Shown here: positions 25,196-35,458 of the stretch, piece after piece
How positions within the stretch are numbered: position 1 is the stretch's first letter
Layout of the letters: the number at the start of each line of letters is the position of its first letter
Origin: Hyphomicrobiales bacterium
Lineage (GTDB): Bacteria; Pseudomonadota; Alphaproteobacteria; Rhizobiales; Rhizobiaceae
NCBI GenBank assembly: GCA_900468625.1
Contig: UBUL01000034.1
Location: 36,590-100,589, forward strand
Direction: 5' to 3'
Length of the DNA: 64,000 nt
Notes under the pieces: generated by a model
The model's database searches: none
What the model saw: the letters and a program-made list of their open reading frames with translations, nothing else
Told to the model about the DNA's origin: nothing
Made by a program: the position numbers and the translations under genes

Positions 25196-26107
25196 TCAGA
25201 ATTCGCTTTTCATCAGCCGCTGATCGGTGCGCCTGGCGCCATTCAAAACGTCTTGAAAAGCCTCCAGCGCACTCGGGCGTTTATCCTTGCGGTAGACCAG
25301 GATCGTATCGACCGTTGCGAGCCGGTGCGTTGCGGAAGCCATCGGCCAGTGCATGAGATCCAGCACCGATTTGGGCATGACGCCAACCGCGTTTCCGGTC
25401 GCAACACTTGCCAGGATGGCGTGATAGGAACCGAGCTCCGTCGTCTGCAGATCGCTCGATTGGCGCGCCCAATGTTCGGCAATCCTTCGGTACGTACAGC
25501 CGGGCTCCAGGGCGGCGATGGACCCGACGCGGAGATCCGCCGCCGAACGGATCGATGGATGCGCTGACGGCAGGACAAGCAGCAGATCCTCGACGAATGC
25601 CGGCTCGGATTCGAGCGTTTCCAGATCGGCCTGAAAATCGGTATCCTCTTCGAGCATCGCTTCCGGCGGAAGCGCGATCAGTGCGCAATCCAGCCTGTCG
25701 CACAAGACATCGCGGGTGAGGTCGCGCGATGCGCCCAGCGTCAGATGAACGGGCACGTCCGGCCACATGTGATTGAACCGGCTGAGCGCTGCCGGCAGCC
25801 GGCTTGCGGCCGTGCTCTCCATCGTGCCGACCCGCAACGGGCCTGAGGGGCGCATCGGCCTCACGGCCTGACGCGCCTCCAGGGCCAGCGCCGCAAGACG
25901 ATTGGCATAGACGAGAAAGGTTTCGCCTTCGCGCGTCAAAGTCATCTTCTTGCCGTCGCGGCTGAAGAGCAAGACGCCAAGATCGTCTTCCAGCTGCTGT
26001 ACCCGCGTCGTCACGTTGGACGGCGCGCGTCCGACTGCTTTCGCCGCCCTGGTGACGCTGCGCTCATTGGCGACCGCAAGAAATATCTCGACCGATGAAA
26101 GATCCAA
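25196..26107 (-). CDS. LysR-family regulator
   Basis: A 303-residue regulator with an N-terminal HTH (VEIFLAVANERSVTRAAKAV, RAPSNVTTRVQQLEDDLGV) and a type-2 periplasmic-binding-like effector domain (GPLRVGTMESTAASRLP). It lies 51 bases before the HPP-CBS gene on the same strand and diverges from the cyclo-ligase gene, either of which could be its target. Confidence 0.93.
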   Translation of the reverse strand: MDLSSVEIFLAVANERSVTRAAKAVGRAPSNVTTRVQQLEDDLGVLLFSRDGKKMTLTREGETFLVYANRLAALALEARQAVRPMRPSGPLRVGTMESTAASRLPAALSRFNHMWPDVPVHLTLGASRDLTRDVLCDRLDCALIALPPEAMLEEDTDFQADLETLESEPAFVEDLLLVLPSAHPSIRSAADLRVGSIAALEPGCTYRRIAEHWARQSSDLQTTELGSYHAILASVATGNAVGVMPKSVLDLMHWPMASATHRLATVDTILVYRKDKRPSALEAFQDVLNGARRTDQRLMKSEF

Positions 26108-26221
26108 CGAAAAAATCTCGATTCAGGAATTAAACTGCCATATCGTTCGCTATATCGAAATCATTCTCAAGGCTCAAGCCGCTTTCGACAGCAAGGCAGC
26201 AGTCAGGAGGAAAAGAACGGA

Positions 26222-26905
26222 ATGGCAGAACCGGAGCGACATAAAACGAACGAGGATGAAACCCGCGAATATGCTTCGCCCGCATGCTCGCTGCGTGAAA
26301 TCGATCCCGCTTATAGCGGCATTCCGGCCGTCACGGCAGAGGACGCCGTTTATGCCTGGCGAAAGGTACAGCGACAGAAGCTGATCGAAGAGCGCATGGC
26401 ATTGCCGCAGGCGCAACGCGAGGAATATACCCGCTCGATCGCAGCTCATCTCGACCAGCTCGTCGGCGATGTCGCCGGCAAACATGTCAGCTTGTTCTGG
26501 CCGTTTCGAGGGGAGCCGGACCTCAGGGGATGGCTGAACGGCCTCGCGGCGCGAGGTGCCATATGCTTGCTGCCCGTGGTCGTCGCCAAAGCCACCCCCT
26601 TGATTTTCCGATCCTGGAAAATGGGCGAGCCGCTCGAACGCGGCGTCTGGAATATCCCGGTGCCTGCGGAGGGAAAACCGGCAGCTCCCGATATCCTGAT
26701 AGCGCCCGTGGTCGGCTTCGATCGGGGCTGCTTCCGGCTTGGCTATGGCGGCGGCTTTTTCGACAGAACACTCGCCAGCCTTGCGCGGAAACCTCTGGCC
26801 ATAGGCGTCGGCTACCAGTCGCAAGAGATCGACACCATCTATCCGCTTTCCCACGACATTCCGATGGACGTTATCGTCACGCAATCAGAACAGCGATACC
26901 GATGA
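26222..26905 (+). CDS. 5-formyltetrahydrofolate cyclo-ligase
   Basis: A 227-residue enzyme converting 5-formyl-THF and ATP to 5,10-methenyl-THF in the cytoplasm. Family landmarks are WRKVQRQKLIEERMALP, LFWPFRGEPDL and the ATP/substrate loop LGYGGGFFDRTL. The N-terminus carries about 45 residues more than the common 180-190-residue form, but AGGAGG at 26205-26210 supports the ATG at 26222. It is monocistronic as far as seen. Confidence 0.92.
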   Translation: MAEPERHKTNEDETREYASPACSLREIDPAYSGIPAVTAEDAVYAWRKVQRQKLIEERMALPQAQREEYTRSIAAHLDQLVGDVAGKHVSLFWPFRGEPDLRGWLNGLAARGAICLLPVVVAKATPLIFRSWKMGEPLERGVWNIPVPAEGKPAAPDILIAPVVGFDRGCFRLGYGGGFFDRTLASLARKPLAIGVGYQSQEIDTIYPLSHDIPMDVIVTQSEQRYR

Positions 26906-27187
26906 GGCATTGGACATTGACGCCGGGCTTACCGCACAGCCCGGTGCCGAACAGAACGGCACTTCGCCTGTCATTTCGGCAACACGTGCTCTTCTTGCCG
27001 CATCTCAACCCCGGCGAACCGCCTTCTTCTCCTGGCATGCGAATTGCTTATCCGAAGCAGATCCTCGAAGAGAACAATGCTCATGTTGCACTTTCTGCCC
27101 TCCCTGCTTTTGAGCATTTCCCTCGGTTTGAGTTGGAACAGGTTCATCCTCACCTTCTCGAGCAGGGGCGATTGCCTTCAAGATCAG

Positions 27188-27400
27188 ATGCCGACGACCA
27201 TGGTTGCGGCTGCTGTCAGCGTTTCGGCCCTCGCGCTGTGCGTCGCCGACAAGGGGGTTCTGTTGGGCGGGACGATCGCCCTGCTTGGGCTTGCGCTTGC
27301 GGCCATCAGCAAGGGCCTTCCGCACCCCGCCATCATCGTGGGGATCTCGGTTGCAAGCCTTGTCGCCTATCTCCAGTTCACGGGGCATGTGTTGCAATAG
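27188..27400 (+). CDS. Possible small membrane protein
   Basis: A 70-residue frame with two strongly hydrophobic segments (MVAAAVSVSALALCVADKGV and LLGGTIALLGLALAAI...PAIIVGISVASLVAYL) separated by a short loop. The same frame is open to 27080 and 27044 but the upstream part looks non-coding, so the start is uncertain and the ribosome binding site is weak. Function unknown. The rest of 26906-27459 shows no other gene. Confidence 0.45.
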   Translation: MPTTMVAAAVSVSALALCVADKGVLLGGTIALLGLALAAISKGLPHPAIIVGISVASLVAYLQFTGHVLQ

Positions 27401-27459
27401 GTCCGCGTGCGAATGCCCGGGACGGCTCGGGACACCACCGCGCCGAGAGCCGGCTCCCC

Positions 27460-30400
27460 TCAATGGGCGGGTGCCGGCTCCGCTTCTGACGCATCCTGCT
27501 TGTGATGATCGGCCGCGAGCAACATATATACGGCAGGCACGACGAAGAGCGTGAACAGCGTCCCGATGGCGAGACCCGCGGCGATCACCAGCCCCATGTT
27601 GAAACGGGCGACAGCGCCCGCGCCGGTTGCCAGGATTAGCGGCACGACGCCCAGAACCATGGCTCCGGTCGTCATCAGGATCGGCCGCAAGCGGATGCCG
27701 CAGGCACCCTCGATCGCCTCGCGCTTCGATTTCCCCGATAGCTGCAGTGTATTTGCCACCTCGACGATCAGGATGCCGTGCTTGCTGATCAATCCCATCA
27801 GCGTCACCAAGCCGACCTGCGTATAGATGTTCATCGTCGCGCCGCCGACACCGAGGCTGATGAAGGCCAGAGCGCCCGCAATCGACATCGGCACCGATAC
27901 CAGGATGATCAGCGGATCGCGGAAGCTATTGAATTGGGCCGATAGCGCCAGGAAGACGATGATCAAGGCGAGCGCGAAAGTGGTCGCCATGCCGCTCGAT
28001 TCCTGCACGAACTGCCGCGACTGGCCGCCATAATCGACCGAATAGCCCTGCGGCAGTGAGCGCGCCGCGATCGACTTCAAGGTATTCAGCGCATCGCCGA
28101 CGGCAACGCCGGGCGCCGGCACCCCGGCAATGGTGGCCGAGTTCAATTGCTGGAAATGCGCGACCGAACGCGGAGTCGCCTCAAGTTTCGCCGTCGCGAT
28201 CGCCGAAAGCGGTATCTTCGATCCGTTCACGTTTGCGATCGGATAGTTCATGATCTGATCGATAGTCTGGCGCGCGCGTTGCTCCACCTGGGGGATGACC
28301 TGGTAAGAGCGGTTGTCGATGCTGAAATAATTGACGTAACCGCCGCCCAGCATGGCAGCGAGCGCCGACCCCACATTGTTCATGGACAGCCCGAGAGCCG
28401 AGGCCTTGCTGCGGTCGATCTGGATCGAATATTGTGGATTGTCGACATAAAGATCCTTCATCAGAAAGATGAACTGGCCGGACCTCTGCGCTTCCTGCAA
28501 AAAGGAACTGGACACTTCGTTGAGCTGCTCGAAGCCTCCGGTACTGCCGATGGCAAATTGCACCGGCAGGCCGCTGGCGCCGGGCAGCGGTGGAATCTGG
28601 AAGACCACGGCCTGCCCGCCGGCGACCTTGCCGAGATCTGCCTGCACCAGCGGCTGCAGCTGGTCCGCCGTTCGCTTGCGATCGGCCCAGGGCTTCAGCA
28701 CCATACCCTCGAACGACGTGCCCGGCACCTCGACCTGCAGGGTTTTGTCGGTTTCCGGGAAACTGCGAAAGATCTTGGTGACCTGATTTGAATTGAGCAA
28801 CTTCTGCTGAAGCGTCGCATTGGGAGGATTGGTCACCTGTGCTGCGAGAAATCCCTGGTCCTCATTGGGAGCCAGCTCGTTCTTGGCGCTGGTGTAAAGG
28901 AAATAGATGCTGCCGAGAACGATTACGGCAAACACCAGGGTCACCGGTATGGTGTTCAGACTGCCGTGCAGCATGCGCATATAGGGGCGATGGATCTCCG
29001 AGAAACGACGATCGATGAAATCCGAAATGCGCTCCTCCCAGCCGCTACGGTCGGTCAGATGCGGCTTCAGGATGCGCGAGCACATCATCGGCGTCAGCGT
29101 CAGCGCGATGATCATGGAAACTGTAACGGCGCCCACCAGCGTAAAGGCGAACTCCGTGAACAAGGCGCCGGTCAGGCCGCCCTGGAAGCCGATCGGCACA
29201 TAAACGGCGATCAGCACGACGGTCATGGCCAGGATCGGTCCGACCAGCTCGTGGGCGGCCGCCAGCGCCGCCGGCATCGGTGCGGCCCCTTCCTCAATAT
29301 GGCGGTTGACGTTCTCCACGACGATGATGGCGTCATCGACCACGAGGCCGATGGCTAGCACCAGGGCCAGCAAAGTCAAAAGATTGATGGAGAAACCGAG
29401 GATCAGCATCATCGCGAAGGTGCCGACCAGAGACAGCGGTATGGCGACGATGGGAATGGCGACCGATCGCGGCGAGCCGAGAAATGCGAACACGACGAAG
29501 ATGACGATCACCAGAGCCTCGACCAGACTCTTGACCACCTCGTCGATCGACTGGGTAACGAAGGTGCTGGAATCATAGACGATATAGCCTTCGAGCCCCT
29601 GCGGCAGCTGCGCCTGAATGTCTGGAAACACCGCGCGCACGCCCTTGATCACGTCGAGCAAATTGGCCGTCGGCGCGATCTGGATACCCATGAATACGCC
29701 GGTCTGCGCATCGAATCCGATCTGGACATCGGGGTTCTGCGATCCGAGCGCGACGGTCGCCACATCCTTCAGGCGAACGATCGTATCGCCGATCTGCTTG
29801 ACAACCATCTCCCTGAACTCGTCGGCCGAATGCAGATCCGTCCGCGCCGTCAGCACCGTCTGCGTCATCTGGCCGCGCGTCGTGCCGATGCCGGAAATAA
29901 AATTATTGTTTCCAAGCGCGGTCCTGACATCGCCGGCCGTCAGCCCATAGGCAGCGAGCTTGTCCGGTTCCAGCCAGGCTCTCAGCGCGAATGTTCTGCC
30001 GCCGAGGATTTCGGCCGTCTGAACGCCGTTGACCGCCTGCAGCTTCGGCTGGACGACGCGCGTCAGATAATCGGTAATCTGGTTGCTGGCCAGAACATCA
30101 CTGCGGAAACCGATATACATCGCATCGATCGACTGGCCGACGGAAACCGACATGATGGGCTGCTGTGTGCCCGTGGGCAGCTGATTGAGAACGGATGACA
30201 CCTTGGCGTTGATTTCCGTCATCGCAGCATCGGCATTGTAATTGAGGCGCAGGTTGACCGTGATCGTCGAAGTGCCGCTGGTGCTGGACGAGGTCATGTA
30301 GTCGATGCCGTTGGCCTGAGCGATGGCGTTTTCGAGCGGCGTCGTGATGAAGCCGGCGATGACGTCGGGCGCAGCACCCGGATAAGTAGTTGTCACCGTG

Positions 30401-30534
30401 ACGACTGCATTCTGCGTCTGCGGATATTGGCGCACGGTCAGCGTGCGAAACGACTGATAGCCGATCACGATAATCAAAGCGCTGACGACAAGGGCAAGCA
30501 CGGGGCGCCGGATGAAGATATCGGTGATATTCAT
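27460..30534 (-). CDS. RND efflux pump, inner-membrane subunit (MexK/MuxB-like)
   Basis: A 1024-residue RND permease. The ATG at 30534 (MNITDIFIRRPVLALVVSAL) has GAGGTG upstream; the longer frame to 30597 runs into the adaptor gene. Proton-relay residues are Asp400-Asp401 (GLVVDDAIIVVENVNRH) and Lys918 (LISKHGILIVEVAN). It follows its adaptor by 10 bases. No outer-membrane channel or local regulator gene accompanies the pair. Confidence 0.95.
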   Translation of the reverse strand: MNITDIFIRRPVLALVVSALIIVIGYQSFRTLTVRQYPQTQNAVVTVTTTYPGAAPDVIAGFITTPLENAIAQANGIDYMTSSSTSGTSTITVNLRLNYNADAAMTEINAKVSSVLNQLPTGTQQPIMSVSVGQSIDAMYIGFRSDVLASNQITDYLTRVVQPKLQAVNGVQTAEILGGRTFALRAWLEPDKLAAYGLTAGDVRTALGNNNFISGIGTTRGQMTQTVLTARTDLHSADEFREMVVKQIGDTIVRLKDVATVALGSQNPDVQIGFDAQTGVFMGIQIAPTANLLDVIKGVRAVFPDIQAQLPQGLEGYIVYDSSTFVTQSIDEVVKSLVEALVIVIFVVFAFLGSPRSVAIPIVAIPLSLVGTFAMMLILGFSINLLTLLALVLAIGLVVDDAIIVVENVNRHIEEGAAPMPAALAAAHELVGPILAMTVVLIAVYVPIGFQGGLTGALFTEFAFTLVGAVTVSMIIALTLTPMMCSRILKPHLTDRSGWEERISDFIDRRFSEIHRPYMRMLHGSLNTIPVTLVFAVIVLGSIYFLYTSAKNELAPNEDQGFLAAQVTNPPNATLQQKLLNSNQVTKIFRSFPETDKTLQVEVPGTSFEGMVLKPWADRKRTADQLQPLVQADLGKVAGGQAVVFQIPPLPGASGLPVQFAIGSTGGFEQLNEVSSSFLQEAQRSGQFIFLMKDLYVDNPQYSIQIDRSKASALGLSMNNVGSALAAMLGGGYVNYFSIDNRSYQVIPQVEQRARQTIDQIMNYPIANVNGSKIPLSAIATAKLEATPRSVAHFQQLNSATIAGVPAPGVAVGDALNTLKSIAARSLPQGYSVDYGGQSRQFVQESSGMATTFALALIIVFLALSAQFNSFRDPLIILVSVPMSIAGALAFISLGVGGATMNIYTQVGLVTLMGLISKHGILIVEVANTLQLSGKSKREAIEGACGIRLRPILMTTGAMVLGVVPLILATGAGAVARFNMGLVIAAGLAIGTLFTLFVVPAVYMLLAADHHKQDASEAEPAPAH

Positions 30535-30544
30535 TCGCCACACC

Positions 30545-31678
30545 TCAGTTGGGGTTCGCCGGAGCTGCATTGGGATCATTCGACGGCTGCACGTCATTGT
30601 TGATGATGACAGGCGAGCCGTTGTTCAATTTCAGCTGGCCCGAAGTCACCACGACCTCGCCGACGTTCAACCCCTTGGTGACCGCGATCTGATCGCCGCG
30701 CGCCTGTCCGGTGCTGACGAATTTCTGATGGGCGACGCGCTGCGGCTTCCCGTCCGGACCGTTGCCCTTATCGGTCACAACATAGACGACATTGCCATAG
30801 GGATTGATGGTGACGGCGGTCTGCGGCAGCGAGATATAGTCTTTCGGCTCGCCGACCACCACCGATATATTGCCGAACATGCCAGGCAGCAGCCTGCGAT
30901 CGGGATTGGCGAAAGTCGCCCTCAGGGTGATGTTGCGGCTCTGGGTGTCCACCAATGGGCTGATTGCCGTGATCTTGCCATCGAAAGTCTGGTTGCCATA
31001 TGCATCGACCGTTGCGGTTACGGCTTGGCCGACCTTGACCTGCGACAGAACCTGCTGCGGCATCGAGAAATCGAACTGAATGGGATCGAGCGACTGCAGG
31101 GTCACGACGGCAGTTCCCGCGGGTAGATATTGGCCGAGGCTGACCAGCTTGATGCCGAGATGGCCATCGAAGGGCGCGCGGATCGAATATTGATCGATCA
31201 ATGCCTGTTGCGAGGCGACCTGCGCCTGCGCCGCCTTCCAGTTCGCCAGATCGCTGTCGACCTGGCTCTGTGCAATGGTGTTCGCCTTGATCAGCTTGGA
31301 ATCGCGGTCATAGGCGATTTGCGCATTCGCCATTGTCGCCTTGTACTGTTCCAACGTCGCGATCTGCTGATCGGCAAGCAGCTGCACGATCAGATCGCCC
31401 TTCTTGACGTCCTGACCATCCTGAAAGGCGATCTTCTGGACAATGCCCTGCACCTGCGCCGAAAGATTTGCGCCCTCGACGGCATTGAAGCTGCCGATGG
31501 ATTGCAGCGTCGTCTGCCATGGGCTGCTCGCGGCAGTGATTGTCGAGACCGTCTGCGGCGGCGACTTGAGATTAGCCAGATAGGCCGCGATCATGCGGTT
31601 CTTGAATGCCTGAAAGCCGAAAATACCGCCCAGGATCAAGCCTATGACGATCAGCATGATGATCATGCGTTTTATCAT
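30545..31678 (-). CDS. RND efflux periplasmic adaptor (MFP family)
   Basis: A 377-residue adaptor anchored by one N-terminal helix (MIIMLIVIGLILGGIFGF). The lipoyl half-motifs are AQVQGIVQKIAFQDGQDVKK and SIRAPFDGHLGIKLVSLGQY; between them is a helical hairpin, and after them a beta-barrel. It is first in the operon with the 27460-30534 pump. Confidence 0.93.
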   Translation of the reverse strand: MIKRMIIMLIVIGLILGGIFGFQAFKNRMIAAYLANLKSPPQTVSTITAASSPWQTTLQSIGSFNAVEGANLSAQVQGIVQKIAFQDGQDVKKGDLIVQLLADQQIATLEQYKATMANAQIAYDRDSKLIKANTIAQSQVDSDLANWKAAQAQVASQQALIDQYSIRAPFDGHLGIKLVSLGQYLPAGTAVVTLQSLDPIQFDFSMPQQVLSQVKVGQAVTATVDAYGNQTFDGKITAISPLVDTQSRNITLRATFANPDRRLLPGMFGNISVVVGEPKDYISLPQTAVTINPYGNVVYVVTDKGNGPDGKPQRVAHQKFVSTGQARGDQIAVTKGLNVGEVVVTSGQLKLNNGSPVIINNDVQPSNDPNAAPANPN

Positions 31679-32275
31679 GACTGGTAACTCTACTCTTCGG
31701 GAATAGGTCGGTATGAATTCCGATGATGTCGGCCTTGGCGGATTTCACGAAAATCCCCTTGCACTCAAACGGATGCAGGCACACTGCCTGCAACCGGCGC
31801 CTGAATGAAAATCGATGGAGACAACGATCGCCAGGCTCGAACGGTCGGACATTCTTGCAAGGAAGTCTATCGTCGGGCAGCATTGTCCGTCCAACGAAGA
31901 CGGCGCCGACTTTGTCATGATCGAGGCGGGTGGCGTTTCGCGCGGCCGTCCTGTGCAAACCTGACCAGTCAAATGCCATCGCCTGCCTCTGCTTCTGATT
32001 AAGCACGAGTTTTTACGATCCGGCCCGCCTTGGCCGGCTTGCCATGCCCGACCATATTTAATGGAGTCCTCAACAAAAGCAATAATAGGCCAATATTCCA
32101 AATTGGCGCACCCATGGCATCGCCTGCCCTGGCGCACAGGGTTTCTTGGCGATTCATCGCCGAGCCGGCTATCTTTCCACCGTCTCGGCGACTTCAATCT
32201 TAGGTTCCAGCGATTTCACCGTCACGCCCGATAGCGAGCGATAAACGCGTCGTCATCACGCTGTATGCGTCCCCT
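31679..32275. other. Intergenic region of about 600 bases, no supported gene
   Basis: It must contain the promoter of the adaptor-pump operon (minus strand). A 49-codon frame at 31815-31964 (+) lacks a ribosome binding site and is not recognised. I saw no repeat, RNA gene or convincing terminator. Confidence 0.5.
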
Positions 32276-32749
32276 TCAGCCACGCCGTGCGGCTTCGATC
32301 GCCGCGACGTCGATCTTCTTCATGGTCATCATCGCATCGAAGGCGCGCTTTGCCTCATCGCCGCCTGCGCGCAGCGCCTCCATCAGAATGCGTGGCGTGA
32401 TCTGCCAGGACACGCCCCATTTGTCCTTGCACCAGCCGCACTCGCTCTCCTGACCGCCATTGCCGACAATGGCGTTCCAGTAACGATCGGTTTCTTGCTG
32501 ATCCTCAGTCGATATCTGAAATGAAAAGGCTTCGTTGTGCTTGAAGACCGGCCCACCATTCAGGCCGACGCAGGAAATGCCGGCAACGGTGAATTCGACT
32601 ACCAGCACGTCTCCCTGCTTGCCCTCCGGATAGTTTCCGGGCGCGCGGATGACGGCGCCCATCCTGCTGTCGGGAAAGGTTTCGACATAGAATCTGGCGG
32701 CTGCTTCAGCATCCTTGTCGTACCAGAGGCAGATCGTATTCTTCGCCAT
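32276..32749 (-). CDS. VOC-superfamily protein (PhnB-like, 3-demethylubiquinone methyltransferase fold)
   Basis: A 157-residue protein: NTICLWYDKDAEAAARFYVE, then FPDSRM, LVVEFTVAG and CGWCKDKWGVSWQITP, which is the typical glyoxalase/bleomycin-resistance-like fold of the PhnB group. Activity unknown. The ATG at 32749 is preceded by GGAGG; the much longer frame upstream (to 33496) has no coding character. Confidence 0.88.
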   Translation of the reverse strand: MAKNTICLWYDKDAEAAARFYVETFPDSRMGAVIRAPGNYPEGKQGDVLVVEFTVAGISCVGLNGGPVFKHNEAFSFQISTEDQQETDRYWNAIVGNGGQESECGWCKDKWGVSWQITPRILMEALRAGGDEAKRAFDAMMTMKKIDVAAIEAARRG

Positions 32750-33085
32750 TATATTCCTCCGATCGCGTGTCGCGTCCCACTTTTTCGTGAAATAGGAAGC
32801 AAAGAACCTTTCTCCACCCCATGGACATAATTCCACGCGAGCAAGGACCGGGCATCTTTGCAGGCCCTTCTCTCTTCGGCGGATTGCGCCGGAAGACGCT
32901 TGACCGACGGCTCCTATACGGCCCCGCAGCCAGGCAGCATGACGAGCGACAGCCGCTACCTGCTCGATTAAAGCTGGACTAGTGACCCAAAGAAATACTA
33001 TCAATCTTATGTCACCGAACAATCCTGCAGGCGGTGACGACCTACGGTTCTTATCTACCCGCCTGCAAGGATAAGAGGAGTGAGC
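32750..33085. other. Divergent spacer of about 340 bases, no gene seen
   Basis: It separates the VOC gene (minus) from the short protein at 33086 (plus) and must hold both promoters. No inverted repeat or repeat element stood out. Confidence 0.45.
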
Positions 33086-33385
33086 GTGCCCCTTCCAAAT
33101 TCCCCGGACATGCCACAGGATTCGCAACTTCGTGCGATTCTTCGCCACTGGGCCAGGAAATTCGTCGATTCCGACGCGGCTGCGGATCGTGTCGTTCAGC
33201 GGACCATCAACGTTATTTGCGACAGTCCCGAACTCTTGGATGGCGCCCGGATGAATGAAGCGCTCTTTTCCCTCCTGCGCCGATACGCCTTTGACGAAAA
33301 CGATCTGAGAGCGAGCCGGCAGGCAACAGGTGCAGTTCGGGATTTCGGCAGAGCATTGGACAAACAGAGCACCGAACCCAAATAG
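33086..33385 (+). CDS. Short protein resembling a sigma-factor region 2 fragment
   Basis: A protein of about 99 residues. AGGAG lies five bases before a GTG at 33086; GTG 33080 and ATG 33110 are alternatives. The core (AILRHWARKFVDSDAAADRV, VQRTINVICDSPELLDGARM, NEALFSLLRRYAFDE) resembles region 2 of ECF sigma factors (ADDLVQETL...ALFRILRN) but no region 4 follows. Role unknown; it may be a decoy or regulator in stress signalling, which is inference. Confidence 0.6.
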   Translation: MPLPNSPDMPQDSQLRAILRHWARKFVDSDAAADRVVQRTINVICDSPELLDGARMNEALFSLLRRYAFDENDLRASRQATGAVRDFGRALDKQSTEPK

Positions 33386-33526
33386 CGTTCGATGATTATC
33401 AGCGATGAGGCCACTTTGGAGCTTTTCACCGTCCATCTCGATTAGGGGAACGGCCGGATTTGCATGTTTGCTTGACTTCGGACCACCCGTCGGCACCGTG
33501 GTCTGTCTTCAGAAATTGGAGGATCC

Positions 33527-33742
33527 ATGACCCCAGAACGCTTTTCCGAATGCCTTTTGCATATCCGGTGGACGCCGATCAATCTGGCGAGCGCCCTGCA
33601 ATGTGACCTGTCATGGGTGGAGGCGCTGGAAGCAGGGAATGCCGAAGTGCCGGCCGGATTGGCTACGTGGCTGGAAACCCTCGCGCAATGCCACGAAGCG
33701 GCCGGTGTTCCAACGACCTATCGCGGCCGCGGACACGATTGA
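33527..33742 (+). CDS. Small HTH-like protein
   Basis: A 71-residue protein whose middle (RWTPINLASALQCDLSWVEA, LEAGNAEVPAGLATWLETLA) has the spacing of a minimal Xre-like helix-turn-helix. GGAGG precedes the ATG at 33527. Similar short proteins are common in rhizobia; no function is established. Confidence 0.6.
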   Translation: MTPERFSECLLHIRWTPINLASALQCDLSWVEALEAGNAEVPAGLATWLETLAQCHEAAGVPTTYRGRGHD

Positions 33743-33937
33743 TATGGACCGGACCTGCCGGCACCTTCTCGCGCGCCTCGACCCACGCGGTCGGTTCGGC
33801 TCATTGCGGCAATCCGCAAATCTTGCGTACGGCATGATGAACGATGCCGGCGCAAAGTCTGCGCCGGCACAATAAGCAAAGTCGCACGCTTCGTCTGCCT
33901 TGCCGATGCAAGCCAGAGGAAACGTCGCCGCGATGCA

Positions 33938-35458
33938 TCAGAACGGAGTGCCGGGCAGTGCCTGCGTCGCCTCTTTCTGAACCGCCTGCAATTCCTTCGG
34001 ATCGTAACCGAGTGCCTGCAGAATCGTCGGCGCCACCTGTGTCGTCTGCACCAGCGCCGTGATCGAGCGCGGCGAGATCGACGGATTGCTCAGAAGCAGC
34101 GCCACATTGCGGTCATTGGCATTGCTGCCCCCATGTTCGGCGATTTTCTTGCCACCCGTATAGACCACGCCAGGATTGACGGTCACAATAAAATCGGGTG
34201 CGCGCGTATCGCTGGCCGGGTCCTGGTAGGCCAACGCCACCTGATTGCTGGTCAGCAACTGGCCGATGCCGAGCGCCTTGCCTTGATCCTTCAGGTACTC
34301 GGTTGCCGCGGCCAGCGATGTTGCCCGCTCGTCCGGCTTCAGCCAGATCAACGATGCATCGTCGGCGATGTGGAAGGCGTAGCTCGGCATTTTCGTGTAT
34401 GGATCTTCGTCGGTCGGCTGGAACTTCGACGGATCGATCGGTGACTGGCCGTGTTTCGACGCAATGACAACGAGCGTGGAGTCGTCGAGCTTATTGTCAT
34501 GCAGGGCGCCGACCAATTCACCCAGAGCATGATCGACATAATCGAGTTGCACTGCCAGCCCGCTGTTCGGCGTGCCGTTGGCATCTGCATAGCCGCCGAT
34601 CAGGCCGGCCTCGTCGCCAGGCCCAGCTTTCGGCAATTTCTGCCCAACGCTCACGGCCTGCAGATTCAAACCAAACAGTGCCGGAACCGGCTGCTTGTTC
34701 ACACCCGTGCTGTCAAGCCCCTTGATTTCATTGATCACGGCCTTCACATGCGCCTCGTCGAATTCCCGCTCAGCCTTGAAGCTGCCGGTGGTTTTCACCT
34801 TGCTGCCCGGAATGAGCGAATCCTGTTCGAGCGCATATAGATCATCGACGCCCTTGCCGGACGGGCCGTTGAGCCATTCATAGGCCGGATGCTTGTCGCT
34901 CCAGGCCGTGCGGCCGCCATGCTGATGCACGATCTCGAACACATTGTTCACACGGACGAAATCATGGGGGAATACCGGCTTGCATTCGCCGTTGACCAGC
35001 ATGCGCGGCAACTTGGCCGGATCAATCTGCGTTGTCGGTTTACCGGGCGTGCCGCCGCCATCGAGGCGGGTATCGTCGATGTCGATTGTCTCGGCAAAAT
35101 TGACCTCGATACCGGGCTTGCCCTGGCATTTCGAGTCTGCGGCAAAATAGCTGCGATCGAAGGAATCGTCATAATAAACGCCCGTCACGGCGGTGCCGCC
35201 GGTTACTTGCGCAACCAGGCCAGGAAATGAATCCGAGGGATTGGTGGTGACGGCGTTCGGATAAAACACGCCGGTCTTCTGAAGGGAAGCCATCGTGCTT
35301 TGCGGATGGGCCGCAACGTAATTCGCCAAATCCACCGCGTGCAGACCATCCACCGAAATCAACAGCACATGTTCATAGGGCCTGGCTTTCGCCGGAGCTG
35401 CGGCGGCCACATAGGTCAACGACGTGCCGAGCAAAAGACCGGCCATAAATTTGTACAT
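33938..35458 (-). CDS. Secreted alkaline-phosphatase-superfamily phosphodiesterase (type I)
   Basis: A 506-residue protein with a signal peptide (MAGLLLGTSLTYVAAAAPAKA region) and the type I phosphodiesterase/nucleotide pyrophosphatase fold: metal Asp in LLISVDGLH, nucleophile region NPSDSFPG, metal His in VIASKHGQSPID and in IAEHGGSNAND. It should act in the periplasm on phosphodiesters. No clear partner genes; the next gene on the strand is an unrelated membrane protein. Confidence 0.9.
   Translation of the reverse strand: MYKFMAGLLLGTSLTYVAAAAPAKARPYEHVLLISVDGLHAVDLANYVAAHPQSTMASLQKTGVFYPNAVTTNPSDSFPGLVAQVTGGTAVTGVYYDDSFDRSYFAADSKCQGKPGIEVNFAETIDIDDTRLDGGGTPGKPTTQIDPAKLPRMLVNGECKPVFPHDFVRVNNVFEIVHQHGGRTAWSDKHPAYEWLNGPSGKGVDDLYALEQDSLIPGSKVKTTGSFKAEREFDEAHVKAVINEIKGLDSTGVNKQPVPALFGLNLQAVSVGQKLPKAGPGDEAGLIGGYADANGTPNSGLAVQLDYVDHALGELVGALHDNKLDDSTLVVIASKHGQSPIDPSKFQPTDEDPYTKMPSYAFHIADDASLIWLKPDERATSLAAATEYLKDQGKALGIGQLLTSNQVALAYQDPASDTRAPDFIVTVNPGVVYTGGKKIAEHGGSNANDRNVALLLSNPSISPRSITALVQTTQVAPTILQALGYDPKELQAVQKEATQALPGTPF

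Noticed and set aside
31815..31964. Plus-strand frame of 49 codons in the spacer before the second efflux operon
   Set aside because: Codon use is plausible but there is no ribosome binding site and no recognisable family.
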